The notes under the pieces were generated by a model. That model ran no database searches, was not told the DNA's origin, and worked only from the letters and a program-made list of their open reading frames with translations. 31,334 nucleotides of DNA from a virus: positions 1-31,334 of IMG/VR virus record IMGVR_UViG_3300021977_000005, one strand, 5' to 3'. A program made the translations under genes and the position numbers. Of this stretch, positions 21,932 through 29,766 are shown in pieces (position 1 is the stretch's first letter; each line of letters begins with the position of its first letter).

Positions 21932-24556
21932 ATGAGTGACATTAACGAACAACAATTCAATGAATTGATTGCGTCTCTTAAAACGACGGCAGGAACACTG
22001 GGGCGGATTGCGGATAATCAATCTGGTTCATCAGGGCGGGCGCGGGCCAGATCAAGATTATCCAATGATATGCAAGAAAAAGAACGTTTTCGTCGCACAA
22101 AAAAGATGAATGATGCTTTGGGTATGGCATCAACCCAGCTTTTCGAGTTTACGACATCGACCGATAGTGCGATCAGACTTGTCTCCGATGTTGCCAAAAA
22201 GTTTATTGGTGGGGCGGTTATCGGTCTATTGATCCACTCGGCCAAAGAATATACCGAGACCTATAAACAGCTTACTGATGTTGGACAAAATTTCCAGGGC
22301 AGTATGTTGAAAATGGGTATTGCTGCTGCCGAAGCGGGGATGCCACTTGATGATTTTGCTAAAGAAGTTCAACGAAATAGCAAGGTGATCGCCGCACTAG
22401 ATAGTCAAAAGTCATTTTTCAAACTGGCATATGACGTGCGTAAGACAAGTGAGCGATTTGGTATGTTTGGTATGACCACGGATCAGATCAATGAAAATCT
22501 TGGCGATTACATGGAAAGCATGCGTCTATATGGAAATATCGAAGCACATAATAATCGCAGAACTGTTGATAATTTCATTCAACTGACTGAAACCACAACC
22601 GCGTTATCTGGTGCATTCGGGACATCTCGACGTGAAATTATGAAAGCGGTCACGGATGCTCTTAGTGATACTCTTGTTGCAACCCGATTACTACAAACAT
22701 CAGGAGAGGCACAGCAGGATTATGCACTTGCCATTGGTAAAGCAACGGCATTTATGGCGGCACAACCAGGTATAGCAGGTGATGTTTTCTCGAAAATGGT
22801 ATCACAATCATTTGGTGCAGGAACGGCTCTTTTTGCTGATGAAGCAAAAACATTTATTAATGCCGGGTTTGGTCAAGCGGTAGGGATGTTTGATACGATA
22901 CGCGAAAAAATTGAAAAAGGAACATTTACCGATACAGATGCCCTTAATTTTTTCCACGAATTTAAAGAGCAGGGTGAAGCGGCGGCAGAAAGTTTACGTT
23001 TGCAGGCCCTATCCGGGAATGAAGATGCAAAGAAGGTTTTGCAAATTATCACCCAAATGCGTGATATTACTGAAAAGGAATTTCGGGAAAAACAGGAAGC
23101 GGCGCGAGCGCAAGAAGGTTTGACCCAGTTTATGAATAACATCAACAACATTTTTAACCGATTAGTTGGTGTATTCAAGTTAGGTATGCTTGGTTCGTTG
23201 GAACGATTAACTGATAAATTAAGTGCATTTGCTGATGGCCCCGGACTTGATGGTTTAATTAAAAATGTGGAAAATGCTGGTAAATCATTTGGTCATTTTC
23301 TTGAAGTTGCATTGAACAAAGAAAATATTGATACAGTATACAATACCATTTCTACACTTGGTAGTTGGTTGTTCAAACTTGGGGAAATTGTTGCATCCGT
23401 TGTCGGTGGCATTAATAGCATTTACAAATCCATCATGGGAGTATTTTCTGATAATGAAACGACTATAAACGGCTTTGCCGGGGCACTGACTGCGGCTACC
23501 ACTGCATTGCTGTTCATGGGTGGCAAAGCAGGCATAAAGCGGTTCTGGGATCGTTTAACAAAGAAAGTCGATATTACCGCAGCAACAGTTAATGTCCGGG
23601 GTAATTATGTCAACGACGGGGGACAGGATAATTTTGATTTTGGTGGCGATGGCGATGGTTCTGATCGGGACCGAAATCGTCGTCGTCGTCGGTCTCGTGG
23701 TCGCGGTGGTCGGGGTGGTTTTCTTCGCCGCATGCTTGGTCGTGGGCGTAGTGGCATAAGCAGAATTATGGGTGGTTCCGCCAGCATCTTTAATAGCATG
23801 GGCGGCGGTAGTGCATTTTCCAAAATTAAAAGCCTCGGTTCGATGCTCGCCAATAATGAATTAATGTCATCACTATCTGGTGTAGTCAGTAATGGTCTTA
23901 AATCAACTGCGTCTTTTGGAAAACGTGCGTTAGGTTTCTCAAAATCACTAGCATCTGGTGCCATGAAAAAACTTCTTGGTCCTGTTGCCGCCGTATTAAT
24001 GGTAGGGGAGACTGGTGAAAAACTGACCGAATTATATCAACAGCGAGCAAATGGCGAAATAAGTGAAGAACAATTTAAACAGAGCGTTAGTCAAATTGTT
24101 GGCTCATTCGTAGGTGGGGCTGGTGGTGCGATTGCATTGGGACAAGCTGGTGCCCTTGCCGGGGGCGCGGTTGGATCAATTATACCTGGTGCGGGAACCG
24201 CTATTGGTGGTGCGGCAGGGTTTATTGGTGGTGCCGCAATAGGTGGTATTGGTATGAGTTATGGCAGTGATTTCGGCGAATACATTGGGAACATGATTTA
24301 TGAAAAAATGCTGTCTGATAATGCCGCAACACCAACAAATAAAACAATTGGTGCGAATGTAAGGGATATTGAAACTGATATTGCTAAAGAACGAAACCAA
24401 ACTGCAACAACCAACACCATGACTGATCAATTTACCAATTTAACCAATGCTGTTAACGAACAAACCGCAATCATGATTGCCCAAAACAAAGAACACCAAA
24501 AACTTATTAAACAGGGCATTCGTAATGGATCATATGCTATGAATGGACTAAATTGA
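21932..24556 (+). CDS. putative tail tape-measure protein (gp29-like role)
   Basis: The 874-residue protein is mostly helical. It has an N-terminal helical region, a hydrophobic helix (FIGGAVIGLLIHSAKEY), and a low-complexity acidic then Arg/Gly-rich insert at about residues 570-605. A Gly/Ala-rich hydrophobic region at about 725-790 (GGAGGAIALGQAGALAGGA) could insert into a membrane. Length, helical content and the glycine-rich hydrophobic stretch fit a tape measure, and the neighbours (gp26-like hub, portal) support a tail role. The start at 21932 (MSDINEQQ) has GGTGC just upstream; an ATG at 21917 would add MIWCK. A different large virion protein is the main alternative. Confidence 0.62.
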   Translation: MSDINEQQFNELIASLKTTAGTLGRIADNQSGSSGRARARSRLSNDMQEKERFRRTKKMNDALGMASTQLFEFTTSTDSAIRLVSDVAKKFIGGAVIGLLIHSAKEYTETYKQLTDVGQNFQGSMLKMGIAAAEAGMPLDDFAKEVQRNSKVIAALDSQKSFFKLAYDVRKTSERFGMFGMTTDQINENLGDYMESMRLYGNIEAHNNRRTVDNFIQLTETTTALSGAFGTSRREIMKAVTDALSDTLVATRLLQTSGEAQQDYALAIGKATAFMAAQPGIAGDVFSKMVSQSFGAGTALFADEAKTFINAGFGQAVGMFDTIREKIEKGTFTDTDALNFFHEFKEQGEAAAESLRLQALSGNEDAKKVLQIITQMRDITEKEFREKQEAARAQEGLTQFMNNINNIFNRLVGVFKLGMLGSLERLTDKLSAFADGPGLDGLIKNVENAGKSFGHFLEVALNKENIDTVYNTISTLGSWLFKLGEIVASVVGGINSIYKSIMGVFSDNETTINGFAGALTAATTALLFMGGKAGIKRFWDRLTKKVDITAATVNVRGNYVNDGGQDNFDFGGDGDGSDRDRNRRRRRSRGRGGRGGFLRRMLGRGRSGISRIMGGSASIFNSMGGGSAFSKIKSLGSMLANNELMSSLSGVVSNGLKSTASFGKRALGFSKSLASGAMKKLLGPVAAVLMVGETGEKLTELYQQRANGEISEEQFKQSVSQIVGSFVGGAGGAIALGQAGALAGGAVGSIIPGAGTAIGGAAGFIGGAAIGGIGMSYGSDFGEYIGNMIYEKMLSDNAATPTNKTIGANVRDIETDIAKERNQTATTNTMTDQFTNLTNAVNEQTAIMIAQNKEHQKLIKQGIRNGSYAMNGLN

Positions 24557-24593
24557 GTTTATTCTAAAAAATGAGCAAAATGGGAATTTAGCT

Positions 24594-24643
24594 ATCGGCT
24601 TTGATAAATAACACTAGAGTTTATTTATCGGAGCCGATTTTTT
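24594..24643 (+). promoter_or_regulatory. composite terminator-like hairpin with late promoter and ribosome binding site of gp20
   Basis: ATCGGCTTT-GATAAATAA (24594-24611) pairs over 18 continuous bases, two of them G-U, with 24621-24638, with a nine-base loop, and is followed by a T-run up to the gp20 ATG. The left arm contains the late motif GATAAATA (24603-24610). The right arm contains the GGAG ribosome binding site (24630-24633). Read-through RNA would hide the site or terminate; a late transcript starting in the loop would lack the left arm and leave the site free. Confidence 0.72.
24603..24610 (+). promoter_or_regulatory. late promoter motif GATAAATA for gp20
   Basis: The motif is in the left arm of the hairpin, 33 bases before the gp20 ATG. 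A transcript start about six bases later would fall in the loop, near 24616. The right arm carries the same motif on the minus strand (24622-24629). Confidence 0.76.
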
Positions 24644-26437
24644 ATGTCGTGGAAAAAACATTTTCGTGTTGTTAAGCCTGGCCTAAATCAAAACAACACT
24701 GGAAAATCCAAAAATTCATATGGTGCATCTGGATCAAGTTCAAAATTTAGTAGCATTCTTCCCGAAATTTATGCGGGTCATCCAAGTCGTATTCAGCGAT
24801 ATTATCAATATGATGAAATGGCGGACGATTCCGATATTGGTGCGGCATTAGATACGATTGCTGATTTTTGCACCCAATCCGAAGAACAAAACGAAAATCC
24901 GTTCCTGATAAATTATACAAGCGATGTGACCGAAACCGAAGTCAAATTAATCAAAAATTATTTGACTAAATGGGTTCGTATGAATGATTTCAAATCAACT
25001 CTTTGGGAAATCATCCGAGAAACTATCAAAAATGGTGATCAATTTTATTTGCGCGATCCTGAAACCAATCGGTGGTTATGGATTGACCATTACCGAGTTG
25101 AAATGGTCAAAGTTGATGATGAAAATGGCGACGAACCCGAAGAATATATTATTCGTGGTTTAAGCCTTAACAAGCAGAAAAATTTTGCAACATCAATAGT
25201 TGATCCGAACAAATACAAAACTCCAATGGGCACATCAAATGCGTATGGTTCCCAACCATCACCCAATATGGCAGCGAATGTATCAAGTCAATTCCAGCTA
25301 TCGGGCACCGGCGCGCCAAATATGAGTGATATAGAATTGGAAAATAAATTGCACGTAGTTGATGCAAAACATGTCATTCATTTATCATTATCTGTTGGTA
25401 TGGATGCCAACTGGCCGTTTGGAACATCTATTTTACAGTCTGTTTTTAAGACTTACAAACAAAAACAATTACTTGAAGATTCTGTCATCATTTATCGTGT
25501 TCAACGCGCACCAGAACGTCGTATCTTTTATATTGATGTTGGCGATATGCCACCGGTTCGAGCAAAAGCACATATCGAGGCGATTAAAAATGAAATTCAT
25601 CAACGGCGTATACCAAATCGCACTGGTGGTGGTTCTTCGATGCTGGATGCAAGCTACAATCCTCTTTCAATGCTTGATGATTATTTTCTAGCAACAACTT
25701 CGGATGGTCGTGGTTCCCGTATTGACACTATGCCAGGTGGGGATAATTTGGGAGAAATTGGCGATTTGTCATTTTTTACCAAAAAGTTAGCACGCGGTCT
25801 TCGCATCCCATCAAGTTATTTGCCAATGGGAGATGATGATGCAACCGCATCATATAATGATGGTCGTCTTGGCGCAGCAATGATTCAAGAATATCGTTTC
25901 AACAAAATGTGTATGCGTATTCAATCGATCATGGCCCCAGTATTTGATTATGAGTTCAAATATTTTTTGCATCAAAATGGTATCGAAATCGATAATAGCC
26001 TATTTGACTTAGAATTTAATCCACCACAGAATTTCACTAAATATCGACAAATCGAACTTGATGCACAACAAGTGTCTGTTTATCAGCAACTTGAAGGAAA
26101 TAAAAAATTATCAGAACGGTTTAAAATGGAACGGTTCCTAGGTCTAACGAGTGAAGAAATCATAATGAACCAAGCCATGTGGAAAGAAGAAAATGCAAAT
26201 AAACTTAAAAAAACCACAGGTGCAACACCGGCTGATACTGATCCAAATAGTGATTTAAGTTCGGTTGGTATCAGACCATCCGGTGGTGGGTTCGGTGCTG
26301 ATTTTAATTTCGACGATAACGATGCTGATTTGGGCGATTTGGACGATACTGGTGATATGGGTGATTTGGATGATGCGGGTGGTTCGAACAATGAGCCAGC
26401 ACCCGCCCCAGAACCAACTACAGATAATAATGCATAA
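24644..26437 (+). CDS. gp20: portal vertex protein gp20
   Basis: The 597-residue protein has the conserved T4-type portal text: SRIQRYYQYDEMADDSDIGAAL at the N-terminal third, QRAPERRIFYIDVGDMPP, QRRIPNRTGG, GGDNLGEIGDL and RIPSSYLPMGDDD. Twelve copies form the ring at one capsid vertex through which DNA is packed and the tail attached. The last 55 residues form an acidic, disordered tail (DDNDADLGDLDD) beyond the usual end of T4 gp20 (524 residues). Its control region is the composite hairpin at 24594-24643. The head genes that follow keep T4 order. Confidence 0.95.
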   Translation: MSWKKHFRVVKPGLNQNNTGKSKNSYGASGSSSKFSSILPEIYAGHPSRIQRYYQYDEMADDSDIGAALDTIADFCTQSEEQNENPFLINYTSDVTETEVKLIKNYLTKWVRMNDFKSTLWEIIRETIKNGDQFYLRDPETNRWLWIDHYRVEMVKVDDENGDEPEEYIIRGLSLNKQKNFATSIVDPNKYKTPMGTSNAYGSQPSPNMAANVSSQFQLSGTGAPNMSDIELENKLHVVDAKHVIHLSLSVGMDANWPFGTSILQSVFKTYKQKQLLEDSVIIYRVQRAPERRIFYIDVGDMPPVRAKAHIEAIKNEIHQRRIPNRTGGGSSMLDASYNPLSMLDDYFLATTSDGRGSRIDTMPGGDNLGEIGDLSFFTKKLARGLRIPSSYLPMGDDDATASYNDGRLGAAMIQEYRFNKMCMRIQSIMAPVFDYEFKYFLHQNGIEIDNSLFDLEFNPPQNFTKYRQIELDAQQVSVYQQLEGNKKLSERFKMERFLGLTSEEIIMNQAMWKEENANKLKKTTGATPADTDPNSDLSSVGIRPSGGGFGADFNFDDNDADLGDLDDTGDMGDLDDAGGSNNEPAPAPEPTTDNNA

Positions 26438-26457
26438 TAAGTATAAAGGAACAAATC

Positions 26458-26697
26458 ATGAACATCTTTGAAGTTTCGAAGGATGAATTATCAACCGCGT
26501 TATATGACCCAGCGGAAGACAAACTAACACGACGTAGACGAAATGACACACGAAAGCCAGTATTGACTCTACGACACTTAAATCGTCTTAAGAAATTAAG
26601 AGCGATGAAAAAATTAGAACAGTTACAGAACCAAGATTTACTTGGAATCATGTATGGTCAACAAGAAGAAACGGGTGGCATGGGGATGAACTTCTAA
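26458..26697 (+). CDS. small basic protein between gp20 and core genes, 79 aa
   Basis: The protein begins MNIFEVSKDELSTALYDP. It has a basic centre (RRRRNDTRKPVLTLRHLNRLKKLRAMKK) predicted to form a helix and ends GGMGMNF. T4-type phages often carry a small unassigned gene here, near 67 and 68. A minor prohead core or assembly role is plausible from position, but no homology is clear. AAAGGA lies about seven bases upstream. Confidence 0.72.
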   Translation: MNIFEVSKDELSTALYDPAEDKLTRRRRNDTRKPVLTLRHLNRLKKLRAMKKLEQLQNQDLLGIMYGQQEETGGMGMNF

Positions 26698-26718
26698 TTT
26701 CCATAGCTAGCAATTGAT

Positions 26719-26757
26719 GATATTTTTTTGAATTTTTTATTAAAAATATCGTTTTTT
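26719..26757 (+). terminator. AT-rich terminator-like hairpin
   Basis: GATATTTTT pairs with AAAAATATC over nine bases with a 14-base loop, followed by GTTTTTT. It lies 22 bases after the 79-aa gene. The stem is AT-only at most positions, so termination may be partial. It is also part of the phased T-tract region. Confidence 0.42.
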
Positions 26758-26790
26758 GCACTTTTTTGCACTTAAATCCACTTTTTTTGG
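26720..26790 (+). promoter_or_regulatory. phased T-tracts (predicted bent DNA) before the gp67-like gene
   Basis: Runs of five to seven T or A centred near 26726, 26736, 26744, 26755, 26765 and 26785 are spaced about ten or twenty bases apart, in step with the helix turn. GCACTTTTTT-type units repeat with a ten-base period. Such phasing predicts intrinsic curvature upstream of the gp67-like promoter region. Confidence 0.5.
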
Positions 26791-26797
26791 TCAAGTT

Positions 26798-26805
26798 ACT
26801 AAATA
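26798..26805 (+). promoter_or_regulatory. weak late promoter motif ACTAAATA
   Basis: ACTAAATA differs from the window consensus NATAAATA at one position. It lies between the phased T-tracts and the palindrome, 54 bases before the gp67-like ATG. Confidence 0.4.
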
Positions 26806-26812
26806 AAAATAG

Positions 26813-26828
26813 AATGTTAATTAACATT
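26813..26828 (+). promoter_or_regulatory. perfect 16-bp palindrome in the gp67-like leader
   Basis: AATGTTAATTAACATT is its own reverse complement. It begins at about the predicted start point of a transcript from 26798, so it could be a 5-prime stem-loop or a protein-binding site. Confidence 0.5.
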
Positions 26829-26859
26829 GAGCAACAAATAATTTTAGGGAGTTATTAAA

Positions 26860-27807
26860 ATGAAATCAATTCTTGAAAGTGCAATCGCTGCACTACTGGA
26901 TGATAACACAGATCGCGCCACCGAACTTATGCGTAATTACATGATTCAGCGTTCACGCAAAATTCACGAATCATTGCGCCAGGGTGATGAATCAATCCTC
27001 AAAGAAGACTTCGATGATTCGATTACATCAGAAGAATATTACGACGTTAATGATCTTGCTGATGCAGAAAATGCAGCAGAAGACAATGCGGACGAAGAAG
27101 AAGTGGAAGCTGCTGCTGACGATCTGGAAACAGATATGGGTATGGACAGCGACGAACTTGAAGCGGACACCGAAGAAACCGAAGAAGATGGTGAACAAAT
27201 CGAAGACCGCTTGGAAGACTTTGAAGATCAGTTAGATACCCTTGTCGCCCAGTTCGAAGAACTGATGGGTGATGTATCTACCGAAGCCGATGATGTAGAT
27301 AATTTGGAAACAGATGCAGATGCAGATGTTGAAGAATTAGAAGATACTGCGGATGATCTGGAAATGGATACAGAAGAAGAAGACGAATTAGAGGAAGGTG
27401 ATCTGGAAATTGATATTCATCACGAAGATGAAGATGATGATTTTGATTCAATCACGGAAAGCATTGCAAGTGATTTGGAAAAAATCAGTCTTTCACTTGA
27501 CGATGATGGTAAAGAAGTTGGCACCGGAAAATCATTTGATCAGAACAAGGCAACCCCGATTCCAATGAAGCCAATGGCAGAACGTGGTAAAGGCGGTAAG
27601 CCGGTTGAAATTAAAAGCAACGGCCACAAAGGTTTTGACCGTGAAACTGCACCAGATGTCAAAGACACTAATGCAAAGTTTGCAAATTCCCGCAAACGTT
27701 CGACCGATAATACACAGCGTGTAAGTAAAGAAGGCGATAAGTCGGCTGAACTTAACAAATTAAAATCTGATGGCAATAATGTTTCGCCACTCGGAAAAAA
27801 GAAATAA
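26860..27807 (+). CDS. acidic prohead core protein (gp67-like position)
   Basis: The 315-residue protein has a short N-terminal helix (MKSILESAIAALLDDN, RATELMRNYMIQ), then about 180 residues very rich in Asp and Glu, and a basic end (NSRKRSTDNTQRVS, SPLGKKK). T4 gp67 is also a small acidic core protein encoded just before gene 21, and the N-terminal helix is reminiscent of it. This version is about four times longer. In T4 the core proteins are cut by gp21 during head maturation, and the same is expected here. AGGGAG precedes the ATG by seven bases. Confidence 0.65.
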   Translation: MKSILESAIAALLDDNTDRATELMRNYMIQRSRKIHESLRQGDESILKEDFDDSITSEEYYDVNDLADAENAAEDNADEEEVEAAADDLETDMGMDSDELEADTEETEEDGEQIEDRLEDFEDQLDTLVAQFEELMGDVSTEADDVDNLETDADADVEELEDTADDLEMDTEEEDELEEGDLEIDIHHEDEDDDFDSITESIASDLEKISLSLDDDGKEVGTGKSFDQNKATPIPMKPMAERGKGGKPVEIKSNGHKGFDRETAPDVKDTNAKFANSRKRSTDNTQRVSKEGDKSAELNKLKSDGNNVSPLGKKK

Positions 27808-27808
27808 T

Positions 27809-27816
27809 CATAAATA
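27809..27816 (+). promoter_or_regulatory. late promoter motif CATAAATA for gp21-gp22-gp23
   Basis: The motif lies 28 bases before the gp21 ATG at 27845, just after the stop of the gp67-like gene, and can drive the scaffold and capsid genes to the terminator near 31000. Confidence 0.74.
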
Positions 27817-27844
27817 ACATATACGATTTGAGAAGGGACACATA

Positions 27845-28468
27845 ATGATTTTGCAAGAAAGAATGACATTTGATCAAGCAGGGATGGTTGTTGAATCGTC
27901 GGCTGGTGAAAATGGCAATGCAAAAAAATTATACATGACTGGAATTTTTGTTCAGGGTGGTGTTCGAAATCACAATCAACGTATATATCCGGTTCGTGAA
28001 ATTTCGTCTGCTGTTGATGCAATCAACGGAATTATTACTAAAGGCGAAAGTGTTCTTGGGGAATGTGATCACCCCGAAGAATTGAACATCAATCTTGATC
28101 GTGTTTCACATCGCATTTCTAAGATGTGGATGGATGGCCCGAATGGCATGGGGAAACTTGAAATTCTCCCCACGCCAGTTGGGAACATCATCAAAACACT
28201 GATCGAATGTGATGTGAAACTCGGGGTATCGTCACGTGGTAGCGGTGATGTTGACAACGATGGATCAGTTTCAGGTTTTGAAATTGTGACTGTTGACATC
28301 GTGGCTCGGCCATCTGCGCCTGGGGCATATCCTCGACCGGTTTATGAATCAAGAGACAGTAAGCGCGGCGCGATAATTGAAAGTTTAGCGCATGCTGTAT
28401 CCCACGATCCAAAGGCACAAACCTTTTTACAAAAGGAATTGATGTCTTGGATTGAACAGTTGAAATAA
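27845..28468 (+). CDS. gp21: prohead core protease gp21
   Basis: The 207-residue protein carries the T4 gp21-type serine protease motifs GECDHPEELNINLDRVSH (H76 the probable catalytic His) and LGVSSRGSG (Ser129 or Ser130). The sequence also contains NHNQRIYP and FEIVTVDIVARPSAPGA, both typical of the family. It cuts scaffold and capsid proteins during head maturation. AAGGGA lies seven bases before the ATG. The length is close to that of T4 gp21 (212). Confidence 0.94.
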   Translation: MILQERMTFDQAGMVVESSAGENGNAKKLYMTGIFVQGGVRNHNQRIYPVREISSAVDAINGIITKGESVLGECDHPEELNINLDRVSHRISKMWMDGPNGMGKLEILPTPVGNIIKTLIECDVKLGVSSRGSGDVDNDGSVSGFEIVTVDIVARPSAPGAYPRPVYESRDSKRGAIIESLAHAVSHDPKAQTFLQKELMSWIEQLK

Positions 28469-28485
28469 CCCGGAGTTAATTTCTT

Positions 28486-29721
28486 ATGGTAAATAATCTA
28501 ACCAGTATTCTTGGGGATAAAACGCTTTCAAAAGAAGTGATGGAATCATTACAAGAAGCATTTGATGCTCGTGTTGCCGAAGCGAAAGAAGAAGCAGAAC
28601 ACAATGTTCGCGCTGAATTTTCACGTCGTTACGAGCATGATAAAAATCAAATGGTTGAAGCTATGGACCGCCTCATGGGCAATGTTATTGCCGAACATGA
28701 AGAAGCCAAAAATGCCGAAATCAAAAAATTTGTAGAAGCACGCACCGTTGCCCGCAAAGCAATCAAAGAATCTCGTTCAAAGTATGCTTCTGAATATTCG
28801 ACGAAAACCGACATGCTCACCAAACGCATTAAAGAACATTTTAGTGCAAAAGCTGCTGAACTGAATGCCCAGAAAGCGAAACTCGCTGAACAGGTAAACA
28901 TTATGGCAGAAGAACTGGCAGAAGTCAAGGCTGCAATGGCTGATGAACATGCTGCCCGGTTACAAAAAATCGATGAGTTTGTCGTTCGTCGCGTAACCGC
29001 AGAACTTAAAGAATTCGCCCAGGACAAACGCGCCCTAGTCGAAGCCCGCGTCAAACTCGCATCAGAAGGACGTGCCCAGCTTGCTGAAATGAAAAAGCGC
29101 ATTGTCGAGAAATCGGCAAAACGTGCTGAAACATTCATCAACGAAACACTGAAAACTGAACTTTCGTCACTTCATGACGAATTAGAGCGCAATCGCGAAA
29201 ATATGTTTGGTCGTCGTGTATTCGAGGCAGTCGCCAATGAATTCATGTCATCTTATTTTATCGAAGGCACCAAAGTTGGTGAATTACAGAAAGTGCTTGA
29301 AAGCACCACTAATGAACTTCGAGCCACTAAACAAAAATTAGATGAAGCCGCCAAAAATACTACCGCAGCACAGCGTAAAGCACAGTTAGCCGAAAGCCGC
29401 GAACGTCGGAATAAGGTTATGAATGAACTGATGTCAAACCTGCGCGGCGATAAACGTGCCGTGATGGAATCAATGTTGGAAACAACAAAGACAGCAGAAC
29501 TTCGCGATGCTTTTAATAAATTACTTCCGGTTGTTATGAACGAAGCCCGGAAACCTGCCCCAAAAGGCAAAACCACGCTGAACGAAAATAAAAAAGAAAC
29601 GCAGCGCTACTCAACCGTGAAAACCGGCAATAGAGCAAAAGCAATCTTAGAGGAATCTACTGACCCACTAGTCGATAGCGAACTCGAAAAAATCGTTCGT
29701 CTTTCCGGTATTAAAAAGTAA
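28486..29721 (+). CDS. gp22: prohead scaffold protein gp22
   Basis: The 411-residue protein is almost wholly helical and charged, rich in Ala, Glu, Lys and Arg with heptad-like spacing, as expected of the core scaffold that shapes the capsid before being cut by gp21. The N-terminal part (LTSILGDKTLSKEVMESLQEAF) matches the family style. It lies between gp21 and gp23 as in T4. It is longer than T4 gp22 (269). CGGAG lies about nine bases before the ATG. Confidence 0.88.
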   Translation: MVNNLTSILGDKTLSKEVMESLQEAFDARVAEAKEEAEHNVRAEFSRRYEHDKNQMVEAMDRLMGNVIAEHEEAKNAEIKKFVEARTVARKAIKESRSKYASEYSTKTDMLTKRIKEHFSAKAAELNAQKAKLAEQVNIMAEELAEVKAAMADEHAARLQKIDEFVVRRVTAELKEFAQDKRALVEARVKLASEGRAQLAEMKKRIVEKSAKRAETFINETLKTELSSLHDELERNRENMFGRRVFEAVANEFMSSYFIEGTKVGELQKVLESTTNELRATKQKLDEAAKNTTAAQRKAQLAESRERRNKVMNELMSNLRGDKRAVMESMLETTKTAELRDAFNKLLPVVMNEARKPAPKGKTTLNENKKETQRYSTVKTGNRAKAILEESTDPLVDSELEKIVRLSGIKK

Positions 29722-29748
29722 TTAACCGGTCAATTTTTTAAAAAAAGT

Positions 29749-29762
29749 TTTAGGAGCCTAAA
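29749..29762 (+). promoter_or_regulatory. gp23 ribosome binding site within a short palindrome
   Basis: TTTAGGAGCCTAAA contains the AGGAG site and could form a weak five- or six-pair hairpin around it, just before the gp23 ATG at 29767. No late motif is seen in this gap. Confidence 0.4.
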
Positions 29763-29766
29763 CATT

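Noticed and set aside
28647-29141. 164-residue open frame on the - strand
   Set aside because: It is a shadow of gp22. The long frame comes from the Ala/Lys/Glu-rich codons of the scaffold, and the product is a Ser/Ala-rich text without motifs.
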